DNA from: Triops longicaudatus
Taxonomy: Eukaryota > Arthropoda > Branchiopoda > Notostraca > Triopsidae
Assembly: GCA_022885665.1 (NCBI GenBank)
Contig: JAGQDJ010000118.1
Coordinates: 106,154-170,153, forward strand
Direction: 5' to 3'
DNA: 64,000 bases
Translations under genes and position numbers: made by a program
Shown: one piece after another, positions 1-12,900 of the stretch
How the letters are laid out: every line of letters starts with the position of its first letter
How positions within the stretch are numbered: position 1 is the first letter of the stretch
Notes under the pieces: generated by a model
Databases searched by the model: none
What the model was told of the DNA's origin: nothing
What the model saw: only the letters and a program-made list of their open reading frames with translations

Positions 1-1093
1 CTGCAGCAAGTTTCCCTTCCCAGAATTTCCTTTTTGTTCTTTTAAAAGCTTTCAGAGAGTTTTTTGAATATTCATGCACTTCCTCATTCTTTTGCTTCAC
101 AGAAATTTTATGTGTGTCTACTTCTCGAGGTTCGTTTTGGCGCGCTTGTCATTTGGTCCTATTTATTCATTTATTTTATAAATTCCAATGTACACTTACA
201 CATATCGTTGGTAACTTTTTTTTTTTTTTGTCAACGTCCAGATTGCCCGTAATACGAATAGAAGCTCAACAAAGTAAAAATGTGTCAGCAAGTTGAATTT
301 GTGTGTTGTTTGTTTTGTATTTTACTCGGCATTAGTACCAGTCTCTTTTCCGTATGTTTATTTCAAAATTTAGTTTCTAATGTGTGTGTTAGTTGTTTAT
401 TTGAGCTCTAATATAACTATTGTTAATTTTTTACCCAATTCAGCTGCTCAAATCTTTAGGGTGCTGTATAGGCTACCTGTTCTGTTGTGCCAACTATTGT
501 AACTTTTAATGTTTTTATCTGTAACAAATTCTCAGTTTGCAACCTATTACTTTTGACCATATGCGCGTTTTCCTTTTTAATTTATTTTGTTTTAGTGGCG
601 GTAGTTGTTTATTCATGTCAAAAGCAATAAATTTAATTTCAGTAACGCGCGCTTCTAATTTTTTTTGCTTCTATTTTTTGCACTTCAGTACACTTGAACT
701 ATGCACCTGCACTATGTGGTCCAGTTCATAATTTTTCTGACTTTCTTTTAAGAAAAAATAACTACAACGTAGACTTGCGCGTATTATCGTTTTATGGTGT
801 TATTTTAATCTGACAAGATTGTTAGTAATTTCTTAACTCGTTTGGTTTAAAAATTATTTCATTTCGGTATGTTTTATGGATCACTTCTTTTTATTTTCTT
901 TTTTTTATTTATTTTGCAAATGCGTACAAATATCCCAGAAGCACCCCAATTAATGGGACTGGTGCATTATATCACATTACATTACATTACTTTTTTATTT
1001 CTCCTTTACTTATTTTTTATTTATTGGCAAAACTCGTTAATTCATGAAAGAGTTGTAATTTACGGCGGCTGAGTTAATTATGTTTTTGAGTAG
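1..1093 (+). other. GTF3C3 intron, 3' part
   Basis: T-rich sequence with no coding similarity. It ends at the tag|c acceptor of exon a. I see no upstream exon here, so the intron extends past the window start. Confidence 0.7.
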
Positions 1094-1285
1094 CGCCCAC
1101 ATTCCCCGAAGCTTTCCGGACGTTAAGCATGATCCACGAAGAGATGGGTGACACGGCGAAAGCTCATCAGTTTGCCTTAATTGCGGCTCATCTGGACCCG
1201 CATGATGCTGAGGAATGGACTCGATTGGCGGAAGTTTCCTTCGAACAAGGAGACTTGCTCCAGGCTGAAAAGTGTTACAAAAAAG
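1094..1285 (+). CDS. GTF3C3: GTF3C3 exon a (first in window)
   Basis: The acceptor is tag|cgccca and the donor is aaaag|gtacgt. The first two bases finish a codon begun upstream; the exon ends in phase 1. It encodes a TPR pair running from PEAFRTLSMIHEEMGD through EEWTRLAEVSFEQGD to KCYKK, the same order as human GTF3C3. The ATG at 1129 is internal and is not the initiator, because the reading frame and the homology both continue upstream of it to the splice site. Confidence 0.93.
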
Positions 1286-3885
1286 GTACGTGGGTTTCAG
1301 CAGATGAAAAACAAGCATTTTCTTTTTGTTTAATTTGCTAGAAAACGAAATTGCTAATGTAATTTTTTTCTTTTCTTGGTAAATGTCTTTTCCATTTTTC
1401 CCGCGTTGGCTCGGGTTCGCGTGTGGAAAATGGGAAGCAGCTGTGGAAGCGGCACCGGATAATCTGGAATTGCACCATATTCGAATCGGGCTGCTGGAAA
1501 AATTGGGAGATAAAAGACGACTCTTGTTAGGTTGCTTGCGGCTTTTGCAAGGTAGAAATGGCTGAGGTTGAGGAGTTTGAGAAAAGAGGGAGAGAAGGGT
1601 GGTACGTTGATTAGCGACCTAATGGCGTCTACTTTATCAGCTATGAAGGGTGAACATGCAGCCGAGTGTTTACAAATGGCCAAGGAAATTGCACGCACTT
1701 TTCATAGTCAAAACGACACCTTGAACGCCCGGAAAGCGATGCAGTCGGCTCTCAATAATGCCAGTCATTTGTACACTCCTGAAGGTATGGAACTGTATTT
1801 TTTTCCCCGTGATATATTATATAATTTTTTCATGGAAAGATATGACGCGAGCTTGAAGAGACGTGAGCTAGTTGACTCGTATTACTGGTTACTTTTTGTA
1901 GTCTTTGGTTAGTTCTTTATGGAGTTTATATTTCACTAGGAGAAAAGACTTATAATAAGCAGATTTGGGCAAAGTGTGTCTTTAGGTATTAGTGAGTCTT
2001 AGTTATTAGTGTTTCAACGTGACCGACATCGCATATGTAACGTATTGTCGTCTTCGACTGTCTTGCAATTTGAGGTGTCACAACCATCAGAAAGGATTAT
2101 TCGAAAACGAGTCTGACCAACTCACGCCACGTCTTTGTAAAGTTGACTCCTGCAAGGCGAAATTAACGAGCTTCTCACTTGTGGAAGTATTATGTGCCAA
2201 TAAGAGGTAAAAAAAATATTAAAAGTTGCCAAATATTGTTTAGCTAGAATTTTCGTTGGACGTAATTGATTAAGGCATAGTAATAATTATGCAGTTGAAG
2301 AAGTATACCTACGTTCTTAAGGAGGTCGAATTCCAGAACTGCATAATCACGATCGTATGTCAGTATTCAAAACGGTAGAAAATGCAAAGAACAGAATTCG
2401 AGCCAGATTTAAGTTCGTCAACATAAGAGCTCAGTAATATAGTGAAGCATTATGAAGCTTGTAGTATTTGTAAATGGAAGTGTAAGAAGAATCCAAAGTT
2501 ATGCGAAGAAACAATGGAACGAAATTAACTTTTAAGACTTGGGTTACTAGAAACAGAATTCGCTTCCTGCTGCTGTCAACTTACCCGAACAATATGTTAA
2601 GTGAAAAAGGAAAATGAAGAACTACCATTTTCGTCTAGAAGAGTTTTCAGGTACTTAATAGCAAGTTTCGAGCAGTAGAAGGCGATTAGATTTATTACCT
2701 TCGCGTTAATTGCTTTTTAGAAGCCTTTGTTTGCGAAAACTAAGAGTTCATCTCATCATTGTTTCGTGAAATGTCACTGAAGTCGGTCGTGTCTAACATC
2801 GTTTATACAAATCATAACAGTCAATTTTTGAAGAATATTTTGAGCATTAAACAATTATTTTTTTTCAGAAAAAAAACGCGAATGTGAAATTTTCAACTTT
2901 TCGGCACACTAATCACATTCGGTCTATGGGTTATAAAATTCAAGGTCGACTATATTTACACGAATAGTGTAAGTAAATGTAGAAAAAATAATTACTGAAA
3001 TTTTTCATCGGGTAACAGGTTGTCTTGGATGTTCCGTTTGTAAATCTGCTGTATGCGTCCGAACATCTCCTTAACGATTCATTTACTATATTACGCCTCT
3101 AGCGGCGATAGTATAAGGATCCGCCATTTAACGAGTGAACACTGGAAGGTCTCATTGTGAAAGGTCCCAACTTTTGTGCATTAAACTATCTAGTTTACCT
3201 TTTTTTTGGTCGAAGGGACAGGTTGTACGGAAAATGGCGGGTTTATACTTCCTGTTTGTTCGCGGGATACTTTGATGAAATTGAAAATGGTCAAATTACC
3301 TTGTGATCAACGAATTTAGTTAATTTTCCACATACATTATGCCGAGCGTTTCCAACCCTGTCTTTAATTTGCCAACGTTGGCGAGTTGACAATTTTGGAA
3401 ATTCAAAAATTAATTCCAGACTTTCCGTTCTCTACCTTTTGTGGCCTCAAACTTCGTTATTTAAGCTCCAGTACTAACAGAGTACAGCAATAAACTAGTT
3501 AAAGCTTCCTAGCTACGGGTCCCCTTTCGCGCGTTCAGTATTCTCTGATGAAATGCAAGTAGACTGTTTTATGACCATATCTATAAATTGTTTAAGCACT
3601 TTGAGAAACCATCGAGACTAGTTATAGGCGTTTTTTCGTTACATTTATTTGCCAATAAAGGCTTTTCCCGACATACGTTTTTTTATCAGTTTTCCGGCAT
3701 CCCATGCCCAAAAGGAGGGAGAGGTACCCCTCAAGGAGAAAAAGGCAGTCTATGATTGTCTAATTGATTAAAAAAAAACGTAAGAAAAAACGTATGCGGG
3801 AGATAGCCGTTTGAAAGACAACCGTAATTCCCTTTAAATATGAAAAAAATGTTCTTTTTCTTTTTACTGATTTTCGACTTATTTA

Positions 3886-3919
<34 letters not shown>

Positions 3920-6900
3920 TTTTTTTTTTTGCTGGAGTTGGTGAATCTTGAAAAGGATTGGACACCCCTGTATTGTGCGCATGATCATGCGACGTAGTTT
4001 GATTTTCGCTAGGACAACGCGATATATTTCGTACTGTGTGTCTTATCTTGTCCTATTCTTTTCTTTCTCTTTCTCTCGGATGATTGCGCTCCGCGATTCC
4101 AGACTATAATCTCCTCCTGGAATTGATGCTGCAGCTCAGGGAGTTTGACAAATGCGTAACTGTGTTGACCAAACACGGGGGCGTGCAGTTGCTTAGCAAG
4201 CAAGACTTAATTGGCCCCCAAGAAGAGCAGTTGAAGCAAGCCTATGAAATCACATGTCCAACCCATCTGCCCCTGGATTTGAAAACCAAACTCGTCGTGG
4301 CGCTCATTCAACTCGGGGCCTACCATCTGATCCAAGTATGAGCCTTTGATAAGCTGACTTGTTGATTAGCACAGTAACCCTTTGGCACGAAATTGGCCCT
4401 CGTTTCTTGATAGAATTTGTTGAAAGAGCTACAACAAGCCGATGTGGAACAGTACGGGGATTTGTATTTGGACATAGCCGAGGCTTTTATGGAGAAAACT
4501 CAAATGTCGGATGCGTTTGTATTTCTTGAAAAACTCGTTAACTCTACCAACTACAGTTTGGTAAGTTGGGCAGCGACCGCTTTTCACAACTTTAACATGC
4601 AAATTGTCCGTTGCCTGCCGCACATGGAAACCTGATTCTGTTTACCAGAAGACGACAAAAATGTTTTGAACTCCCTTTCGGGGAAATCTTATCAAAGTTG
4701 TGATGATTGGGTAAAATCCAACGTTGCAAACGTAGCAAGTTAGGCTTTTATGATAAAGGGTTGTGACGTATAACGTACAGACCAAACTTTTTGGAGAAGA
4801 GAACAATGAGAGGAAGTTTGTGCCCGAACGAGCATCAAAGCTCCACAGCATTGATTTAACTTAGCGTTTGAAAGGAGGTTGCACAAAGACAAAAGGACAC
4901 AGACTGGAAAGAGTCTTAGGGTATTAGCGCTTTCGTTTGTACACCTTGTTATGGAAGAGAGGTAGTTTGAGCTGAGGGTCACAGAACGCAAACCAACGGA
5001 AACCTTTACAGAGCCATTTTCCACTAATCGTACCACCTTTACGGGACTGTCTAAGCTCATTTGCATTACGCAGAGAGAGGCGTATTAGGCGCTTGGATAG
5101 TTTCTGTATGCAGACGTTCTTTTGACGGGGAATGCTTGTGAAACTCCCCAACATTTTCGAGTGTGTGAATGTCACATGGTGGCAAAATGAGCTTATTGTC
5201 TCGCTCGTTTTGCATCCAGACTGACAGTGTGTGGTAAACCAACGACACAGACAGAACTCAGATAGCGAAAAGACAGGAAAAAGGCGATATTTAAGTAGCG
5301 TAAGTAGCGAAAAAGCCTAACGTACCATTTGCAATTTACCCAGTCCTTCCTAGAGAGAAAATTAACAGAAAGTCATAAGTTCTGTCAGATTTCTGACATT
5401 AGTTCAGTATGAGTACGGGATATATTCAGATCTCTTTCACTTGAACCTCGTTGTATTGATTATGCTGAAACCATAAGATAAGTTGGGTTTCGCCTGTGTT
5501 GCCATTTTACGGGTCACACTGCTTGTGTTCGTAAGTAGCGAAAAAAAATAGCACTTGTAAATAAAATCGTGTGGGTTCAGATATGTATTCACTATTCCTG
5601 ATAGGCTTTAAGCGTACTTTTCGTAAAATTACTATACATGTAACTTTATACGTGTACGAAGACATTTCGTAGGCACCTATCAACCCAGTTAACAAATAGC
5701 CTACCGTTCGCTACAATCGGGCTTTGTTTGAGCGAGATGCAACTCTATTATTAACCCCTTTATAATCAACTGTCGGTTACCGAGGAGGGGTTAGAGGGTT
5801 CAGGGTTACGTATATGGACAGGGGTAAGTGTCCGGTATAGTCAACTTTAGATAGAACGGGCTTTGGATCTAAAAAAGTTTGTTATAGCGCACTTTGGGAG
5901 TAATAAAGTATGGGCAGCACACTTTGGGATATGACCAACTTCCCGCATCCGAAATTAAAATACGTAAAACTTGGCACTAATTAACACTGGTTATGTTGAA
6001 CTATCGGCAGTTGTGAGCATGGTCTACAGGTCCCAGGGAAACGCTTGCAATTACGCCAAATTTTGGCTTTTAGAAACCTGGACTGTAACTTTTTCATCTA
6101 TATAGACGTTTGGTATACCTAGCTTAACCGTGTACGGATTTTTAGGTATTTGGGAGTGTTGAGCTTCAGATTAGTTTTTTTTTATTATTATTTATTTCCT
6201 GTGGCGTGTCATGAGCTCCACTTATTGCCAGTTTGAATAGAATTTCGTTACAGAATAACTCATAGGAACAAAAAAAAATTCGGTAACTCCGACGTTGGCT
6301 GTAAACTCAAGCGCTTTTTTGTGCATTTATGTGGCTTGGTGCCCTACAAGCCATCAAATGTGGTTAACTGGTCATTATTATAGGGTTCATTGTAACGACA
6401 TTCTACTGTAGAGTGAATGTAAGTCACAAAGATCAGCTCTTTTTAAATTGCTTATTGTAGGGAGATTTTATTTTTATAGAACTACACCGCGTGTATGGTT
6501 GACACACCATAAGTTGTAGAAGTCCCGTGAAATATGTTTATTCTTCCAACAAAGCTTTTGTGCAGAGGCAAAGTCAGAAAAGAGCATTTTTTAGCCTTTT
6601 TGAAGTTCGTGAAATGTTTAGATTAAGCTCCTGCCGTTGCTACCTATTTGCATTTTCCGTTAACGGTTCAAAAGATAAAAAGAGAAGGTCGTGGAAAGAA
6701 GTAATAGGGAAAGTTTATCTTAGTTTCAATGTAAAAAAAAAGTCACCGGGCAATAGAATGGTCTTTTCTGTGAGCAGCATAAAAAAATAAATAAAAATAA
6801 AATGAAATTCCATGAGTCGGGTGTAGTTTAAGGGTGTACCGTGGGTAGGGAGGGGAGATAAGGACTTATGTAGTCGAAATTGCTGACGTGGATCTTGATG

Positions 6901-9900
6901 CGTTATGCTATCCTGTTACACAGGCTGCTGTGTGGCTCCGGTACGCGGAATGCCTGGTGGGTCTTCAAGAATGGGATCGCTGTTTAATGGCCTATAAAAA
7001 AGTGATCGAGTTAGCTCCACAACATTTTGAAGCCCGATTGGCGTTAGCGACATTGCTGCAAGATTTGGGGCGCCCCGAAGAAGCGGCCTCTGTTTTAGCC
7101 CAAGGCAAGTATGGCAACGGGTTGATTTCGGGGAATGGTGTGCTTGAACATTCCATTTCCCTTTTACGAGAGGTTATGAAGTGGGAAAATTCACCCTTTA
7201 AACGCTTATTGAAAAAGAGTTGGGCCCTTGTGGATAATTTGGCTATATTCCTGCCATTTCTGTTGTGTTATTTCTTACTTTTTCGGATTTTGTAGAAGCG
7301 AACGAGCTGCTGGACGCACGGGTGTTGTATCAGCGCTGTCGGTTGTTGCAAGAACAAGGGAAAGAAGATGAGTTGGTGGAAACGTCCAAGTGGCTTTTTG
7401 CGAGACATTTTGCGGTTTTGAGAAACATCAACGATGCTTATGGTACGTAAACACTTGTTGGGGGAGGGGAATGGTTGAACATGTCAGGAGCAGTGAAAGT
7501 TAAACGCAAAGGCAAGAAAATGTGAGTTGCTTAAATTCAGGTCGAAAATAACTTCTCAAAGCCAAGTTTGAAACATTGTTTCTAGCCAAATGGGAAAAAC
7601 ACTTAAAGCTGTATGGATTTCTAACGAAGGAAAACACAGTTATCAATGAGGATCTTGAGCAGAGTTCAAGTAAAAGTCAGGTTTAAGAAAAGAGCAAAGA
7701 TACAGCAATTCAAGTAAGAAATTTTACTTTTGCTCGAAAGCAGGCTTCTGAAAATTCAAGAAACATACAAGTTATCTGAATTCAGCTCTTAATGCAATGC
7801 ATCTCAATAGTGGGTAAATTACCCAACATTTTGAAAAAGGTCACATGACTTTATGGGTAACGAACCCCATCCCAATTAAAGTCTCAACTAAAACTTCTAA
7901 TAATTTGGTTGTGAAAAGGTCTTCAGTGCTAGTGAATTGAATTTCTGAAATAGCGGTTGTCGTACTCGCCAATTTACCATCTTTAATTCATACCTTCGTT
8001 ATAAACTTCATTATTCATTTGTGATTTTTTCCTCGAGATTTTCGTTGAGTGTTTCTGACCGTCAGTTTTGTGTAATGGATGAAAACTATCGAAAAGCATT
8101 GTCTTAGTGTCATAGATAATCAATTCAGTTCATTTTGATTTTCTTAACCCTATTTCTTTAATGTTTTCAGTTCACTTCAAAAGCTAGTTTTTGACTTCGA
8201 AAAGCTCTAGTCCTAAGCAATAAGGAAGACTCATAAATAAGTGGCTTCAGAGGAACTTTTCAGGTTAAACTGGGGGGACAGAATTATTGAGTTTCTAAAT
8301 TTGGGAAAAAATTGAGTGAATCATTTATCATTAATCAATTTGGGACCATTGAGTATTTCTGACATCAACGCTTATTTTTTATTCATTTGACATCAACTTA
8401 CATGCAGTATCTCTACAACTAAGATAGGATAGATACGTTTAGATGCTTTGCAAAGCCGGAGCAAAATTGTCCGGGTTGCATTGGTTAATGAGTAAAGTAC
8501 AGCAAGCATGTAATTGTACGGCAGTCGCAAACAAGCAAGTTACGTTTGACTGTTTTGACTGAGTTGTTCATTGTGCGTCACGTTGTGAAGCGACGAATTT
8601 CTGAAAACCTCCTAAGTTAGATTTCGAAGTCATTTTTTTCTTCCAGCAAATTGAAACGTTGTAGTTACAATGTTAAATGTACGTAAAAAGTAGTCAGAAT
8701 GGAGATACTCGACCCATCAGCTGAGAACGAATTGAATATGAGTCAGAATAAGAAAATAACGAAGTAAATTTCCCCCGTTCTGCTTGCAAGGCGAAAAAAT
8801 TGAAAGCCTTATTTGTAATATGTTTTAAGATAAAAATAACTGAAAGGTAATAGCATGCAAGCTTAGCCTTCAGTTTTCAGATCGAATAAGATCTTTTCGA
8901 AGATTTTTCCCGTCATTTGAGGTGAGGGGGAGTAATGGCTTGGCAGCTGCCCACGCGGTAATTTTCAAGACTGGTTCAACAAAACTTTTCTATTTTTTTT
9001 AAATTATTATTATTATTATTTAATTATATAATGATTTTCTATGAACTCCTAAAAGTAGGATGGAACAGTTTCGGTGTACATATACCCGGAAATTTTCGAC
9101 TATATTTCCAAAAAGCTTAGGGATTATTTCCGAAAGATTTTACAGTAAAAATTCTTAATACTTTTAATTACATTCTGGATTTTAATACGAAGTAAGATTA
9201 TAACGAAAAAAAAAGAAGCCTACCAATCGAGAGAAACAGTTCGCCGCAGGGCCGGATTTACACTCTTTTTCTCTCCCAACTTCCGAAAAAAATTGATTTT
9301 AAGGTTTTCTATTTGGTCTGTGCGTTTATTTTGGAAACCTGCTCACACGTTACACAGTCGTCTTCAATAGACCTAGCGTAATTTCTTTCTGTGTGCTTTA
9401 GACCAAAAAATGCTTCGGTTGTGTCCTTTAAGTCGCTGGATTTTGTTAGATCTGCGTCAATTTTAAGAAGTACAAGCAATGCCGTAGGTAAGCAGTCCCT
9501 GTTCTACTAACTGCAATGTTCAAGTCTCACGTGCTCAAATTAGTTTACGTAACTTTACAGCTTACAGGCACTGAAAATTACTGACTAAGAAAGCCCCCGC
9601 CCAAAAAAGGTATTCTCCTCCACTGTCCCATGGGGCATTTGCCATAGTGCCGCGATGGTCAGTCTGCCTGTTTCCTGTGAAATCTTGACAGTGTCGGAAT
9701 AGAAAACATCGTAAATACCGCAGATCAGACGATTTTTATTATCTTTTTAGTCTGAGTGAAAAGAGAAAAAATTAAAAAGCAATGGAAACTACGAGATTGT
9801 GGGTTTCTTTTAAGAGAAAACCTCGTAAACAAGAATTTTTTTCAAGACAAAAATTTTAGCATGTCAGAAATGTCAATCACAAAATATTCCATTCAAGGGA

Positions 9901-12900
9901 AAAATTGTTTTTGAATTCCCAAATATGTTCATCTTTTCCGGATTCGATTACTATATTTTTGTTTGTGTATTTTTTACTTACTAAATTTTTTTATTGCCTT
10001 TATTGTGTTTATTGTCATTATCTGCAAACTGGCTGACTTGCTTGTTAAAGTTCACGATATTAATTGGTCTTACGCCCAATCCTGCATTATACAGTACATT
10101 TTATTTTGCAGGGCTGAGTGATAAAGCATTTGCTTTATCACGACAGTCTTGGCTTTGAAGAAACCTAGGAGCTTTGAGATCATTCCTGCGTTTCAGAAAT
10201 GCTTCCTGTTTACATGTAGAAATTCATGAATATGGTACCACTCTGTTTCTGTCTGTTTCTCTTTCTGCAGCCATCACCAAGTCTAAACGGACCGCACATG
10301 TCAAATCGAGTGACACATCCGGAGATCCGGTAAGCTATGGCTACATATTTCTTTTTTGGCTACACGTTCTATCTCCTTAAACGCTGCGTGAAGGTGCATA
10401 ACTTGTTTGGCTTGGGTTATTCTGTCTTTTTTTTTCTGTTCACAAAAGCTGTATCGAGCTTCGTCGGGCGTCACGGTGACGGCCACGAGACATGCAGTAG
10501 GTCATCGTTTATTTTTTTTTGTTATTTCAGTGACAAATGAATACTCTTTAGACTGAAAGCCTACTTCCTTATGCTACATGCGTTACAGATCTCGTAGCTA
10601 CGTTAGGTTAATAAGGTGAAGTGGGAAAAAAAGAATATCAGAGCATCGATAGGAAGTATAGGGTTTTGCATTTTATCTATGCAAGCCATAAAAGGTGGAT
10701 ATGCGAGACAGATTGTACTAACACGCAGAGCAACCAGTCAGACCACTGACAACATATTCTAATTTTTTATTATAAAGCTCTTGGTAGTGATCCCCCAGGA
10801 AAGCCGAAACAGATATTTTTTTGTTTTGTTTTATTGACGTCGCACGTTAAAAATGTAACGTAACATTAGTGAAGTCACTCACAACCTTCATGGAAGCACT
10901 TCTTAGCTTTTACTCTTCTATCTTGCACGACTATTCCCTATAAATCTAACTCTGACCTATTTATTCACTGCATTTCTTAGTCGTTTGCCCTTAACGAAAA
11001 ATTAATGTGGAAACAGGACGATTATACCGTAGGGCCACTTCTATTTTGTAAAAAAAACTTTATAATTAATAAACTATAACTCGTTCTGAAATTTTAACTA
11101 TGAAATAAAACAATAATAGCATACGTTCACTAAATCCATTAATTGAATTTTTTCTCATAGAAGGGCTAATCTTATAAACGAAAAGTATTGAATTGTGATA
11201 TTGTCTTGTACTATTATTTGTTTATTTTATTGTGTGTGAATAGAATAAATCTTTGGGTAGTCTGTCAAGAATTTTTTCTGGTTGTTGCGTAGGACTTCAT
11301 AGTATACAGTACTTTCAGTCTTTGCATCTAGCGAAGCACAAAAACTCGTCATAGTTATCTCGAGTTGTCTCTAGTATATCTCTAGTTTTTGTGTTTAGGA
11401 AGATTCAGGAGAGCAGGGGAAGGCTCTGATTATGGTAGGGCACGAATAACACCGTTGGTACGAATACGGATAACGGGAGTGGTTAATTTATTTCTGTTTA
11501 AGTTTATGTAGGAATGTTAAAACTGTTATATTACTATTCGTTGCGCCTGCAAATTGTAACAAATTGTTTTCTGTGGGAAGCCAACGCTCCCGAGGGTACT
11601 TTATTGTTTCTCGTTTTGCGTTTTCCGCCAAGTTGGCACGACAAATCTCGTGTTCAGAGTAACTAAGACTTGTAAATAGGTGTAAAGGCAAATATATGGA
11701 GATTGTATGCAATATTTCAACCTGAAAAACAGGGCTTAAGTAGTTGGTGAGTTTGCGACGCGGATGTCTCCCTCCCAAAGAAAAGCCATAGAAACGAAAA
11801 AGTATCCCATGTTTTTTTTTCTGGTAGGAAGAATTCGTATAGCGAGCGAAGAAAAAAGTTGAGGAATTAATCGAACTTTCTTAATTACAATCTTGACAAA
11901 GAACTTATGCTTTTCTTGAAAAGAAAAGGATAGAAAGAGAGAGAGAGAGAAGTACCATGGAAATTAACGAGAAACATACTGGTTGACTGGATGCTGCGTG
12001 TGGTATCTAAAGATAATAGTGTAAAACTTGTACATGTGTTGATTATGTCTTAATTAACACAGCACATTATTCGACTCAAATCTAGAGCCACACTAGGCAG
12101 TAGTGCTGATGTCTAGCGCAAGAGAGGCGTTTAAATTAACCCATGGTTGCCAACTTGGCCTAGCTGACGAACCTATCATAACTTAGCCTCTTTCACCTCC
12201 GTTGTAACTTTCTAAGCTAGGCTACTGTTCGTGTACATCTGAGTATAACGTACACGTCGTTATCACGTGCTGTCAAACAATATTAGAAATCGACTTGTGA
12301 AGTAAGAAAAGCCAGGGAAGTGCAAGTAACAAAAGAGTGAGCAAAAGTGGAGTGAACAGAACACGGACAGCATTCCGAAGGACAACTATTTTGAATAAAT
12401 TTGTAGAACTTTTGCAGCACTTTGCACCCAGGCAACTTCGGAGTTTCACAGAATTTTCGTTTCAGACACCAGTAACTTGTTGTTCTGTAAGAAAAACTAA
12501 GCTTTTATAGAAATGTGTTTTCCTAAGCTCAATGGAAAAAAAATAGTTTTGAATGTGTTTTCAAATGATGGTGGTATGCAGGTCCAGGAACTTTTCCAGC
12601 TCGAGTTTTTGTCTATTTTCAAACAAACTGAAGAAGAATAAAACAGAAGTAAGCCGCACTTGATAATAAAATAGAACAACACTACACGCGACCACGCTCA
12701 GATGTAAATAAACAGCAGCCTAGCTTAGAAATTTAGACCGGTGGCGCTCCAAGCGGTGAAAGCGGATAGTAAAACCGAACTTAATGAAATCGAAGATCAT
12801 TTAACGGATGTAAGCAAACCTAGCCGAACTAATTTATCATAACTAGCCTAGCGTAACCCAGTGTACTCTGACTGCAAAAGAAAGTGGGGAAATGTTTCTT

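Noticed and set aside
1037..1318. Minus-strand 93-codon frame
   Set aside because: Lies opposite GTF3C3 exon a and has no features of its own.
1568..1912. 114-codon plus-strand frame as an independent gene
   Set aside because: Only 1641-1784 is coding; it is GTF3C3 exon c, and the flanks are intron on both sides.
3731..3988. Asparagine-rich minus-strand protein
   Set aside because: The Asn run is the translated (ATT)n microsatellite inside an intron.
6888..7295. 135-codon frame as a complete small gene
   Set aside because: It is exon f plus the retained GC-AG intron; the homology starts at 6924 and stops at 7104.
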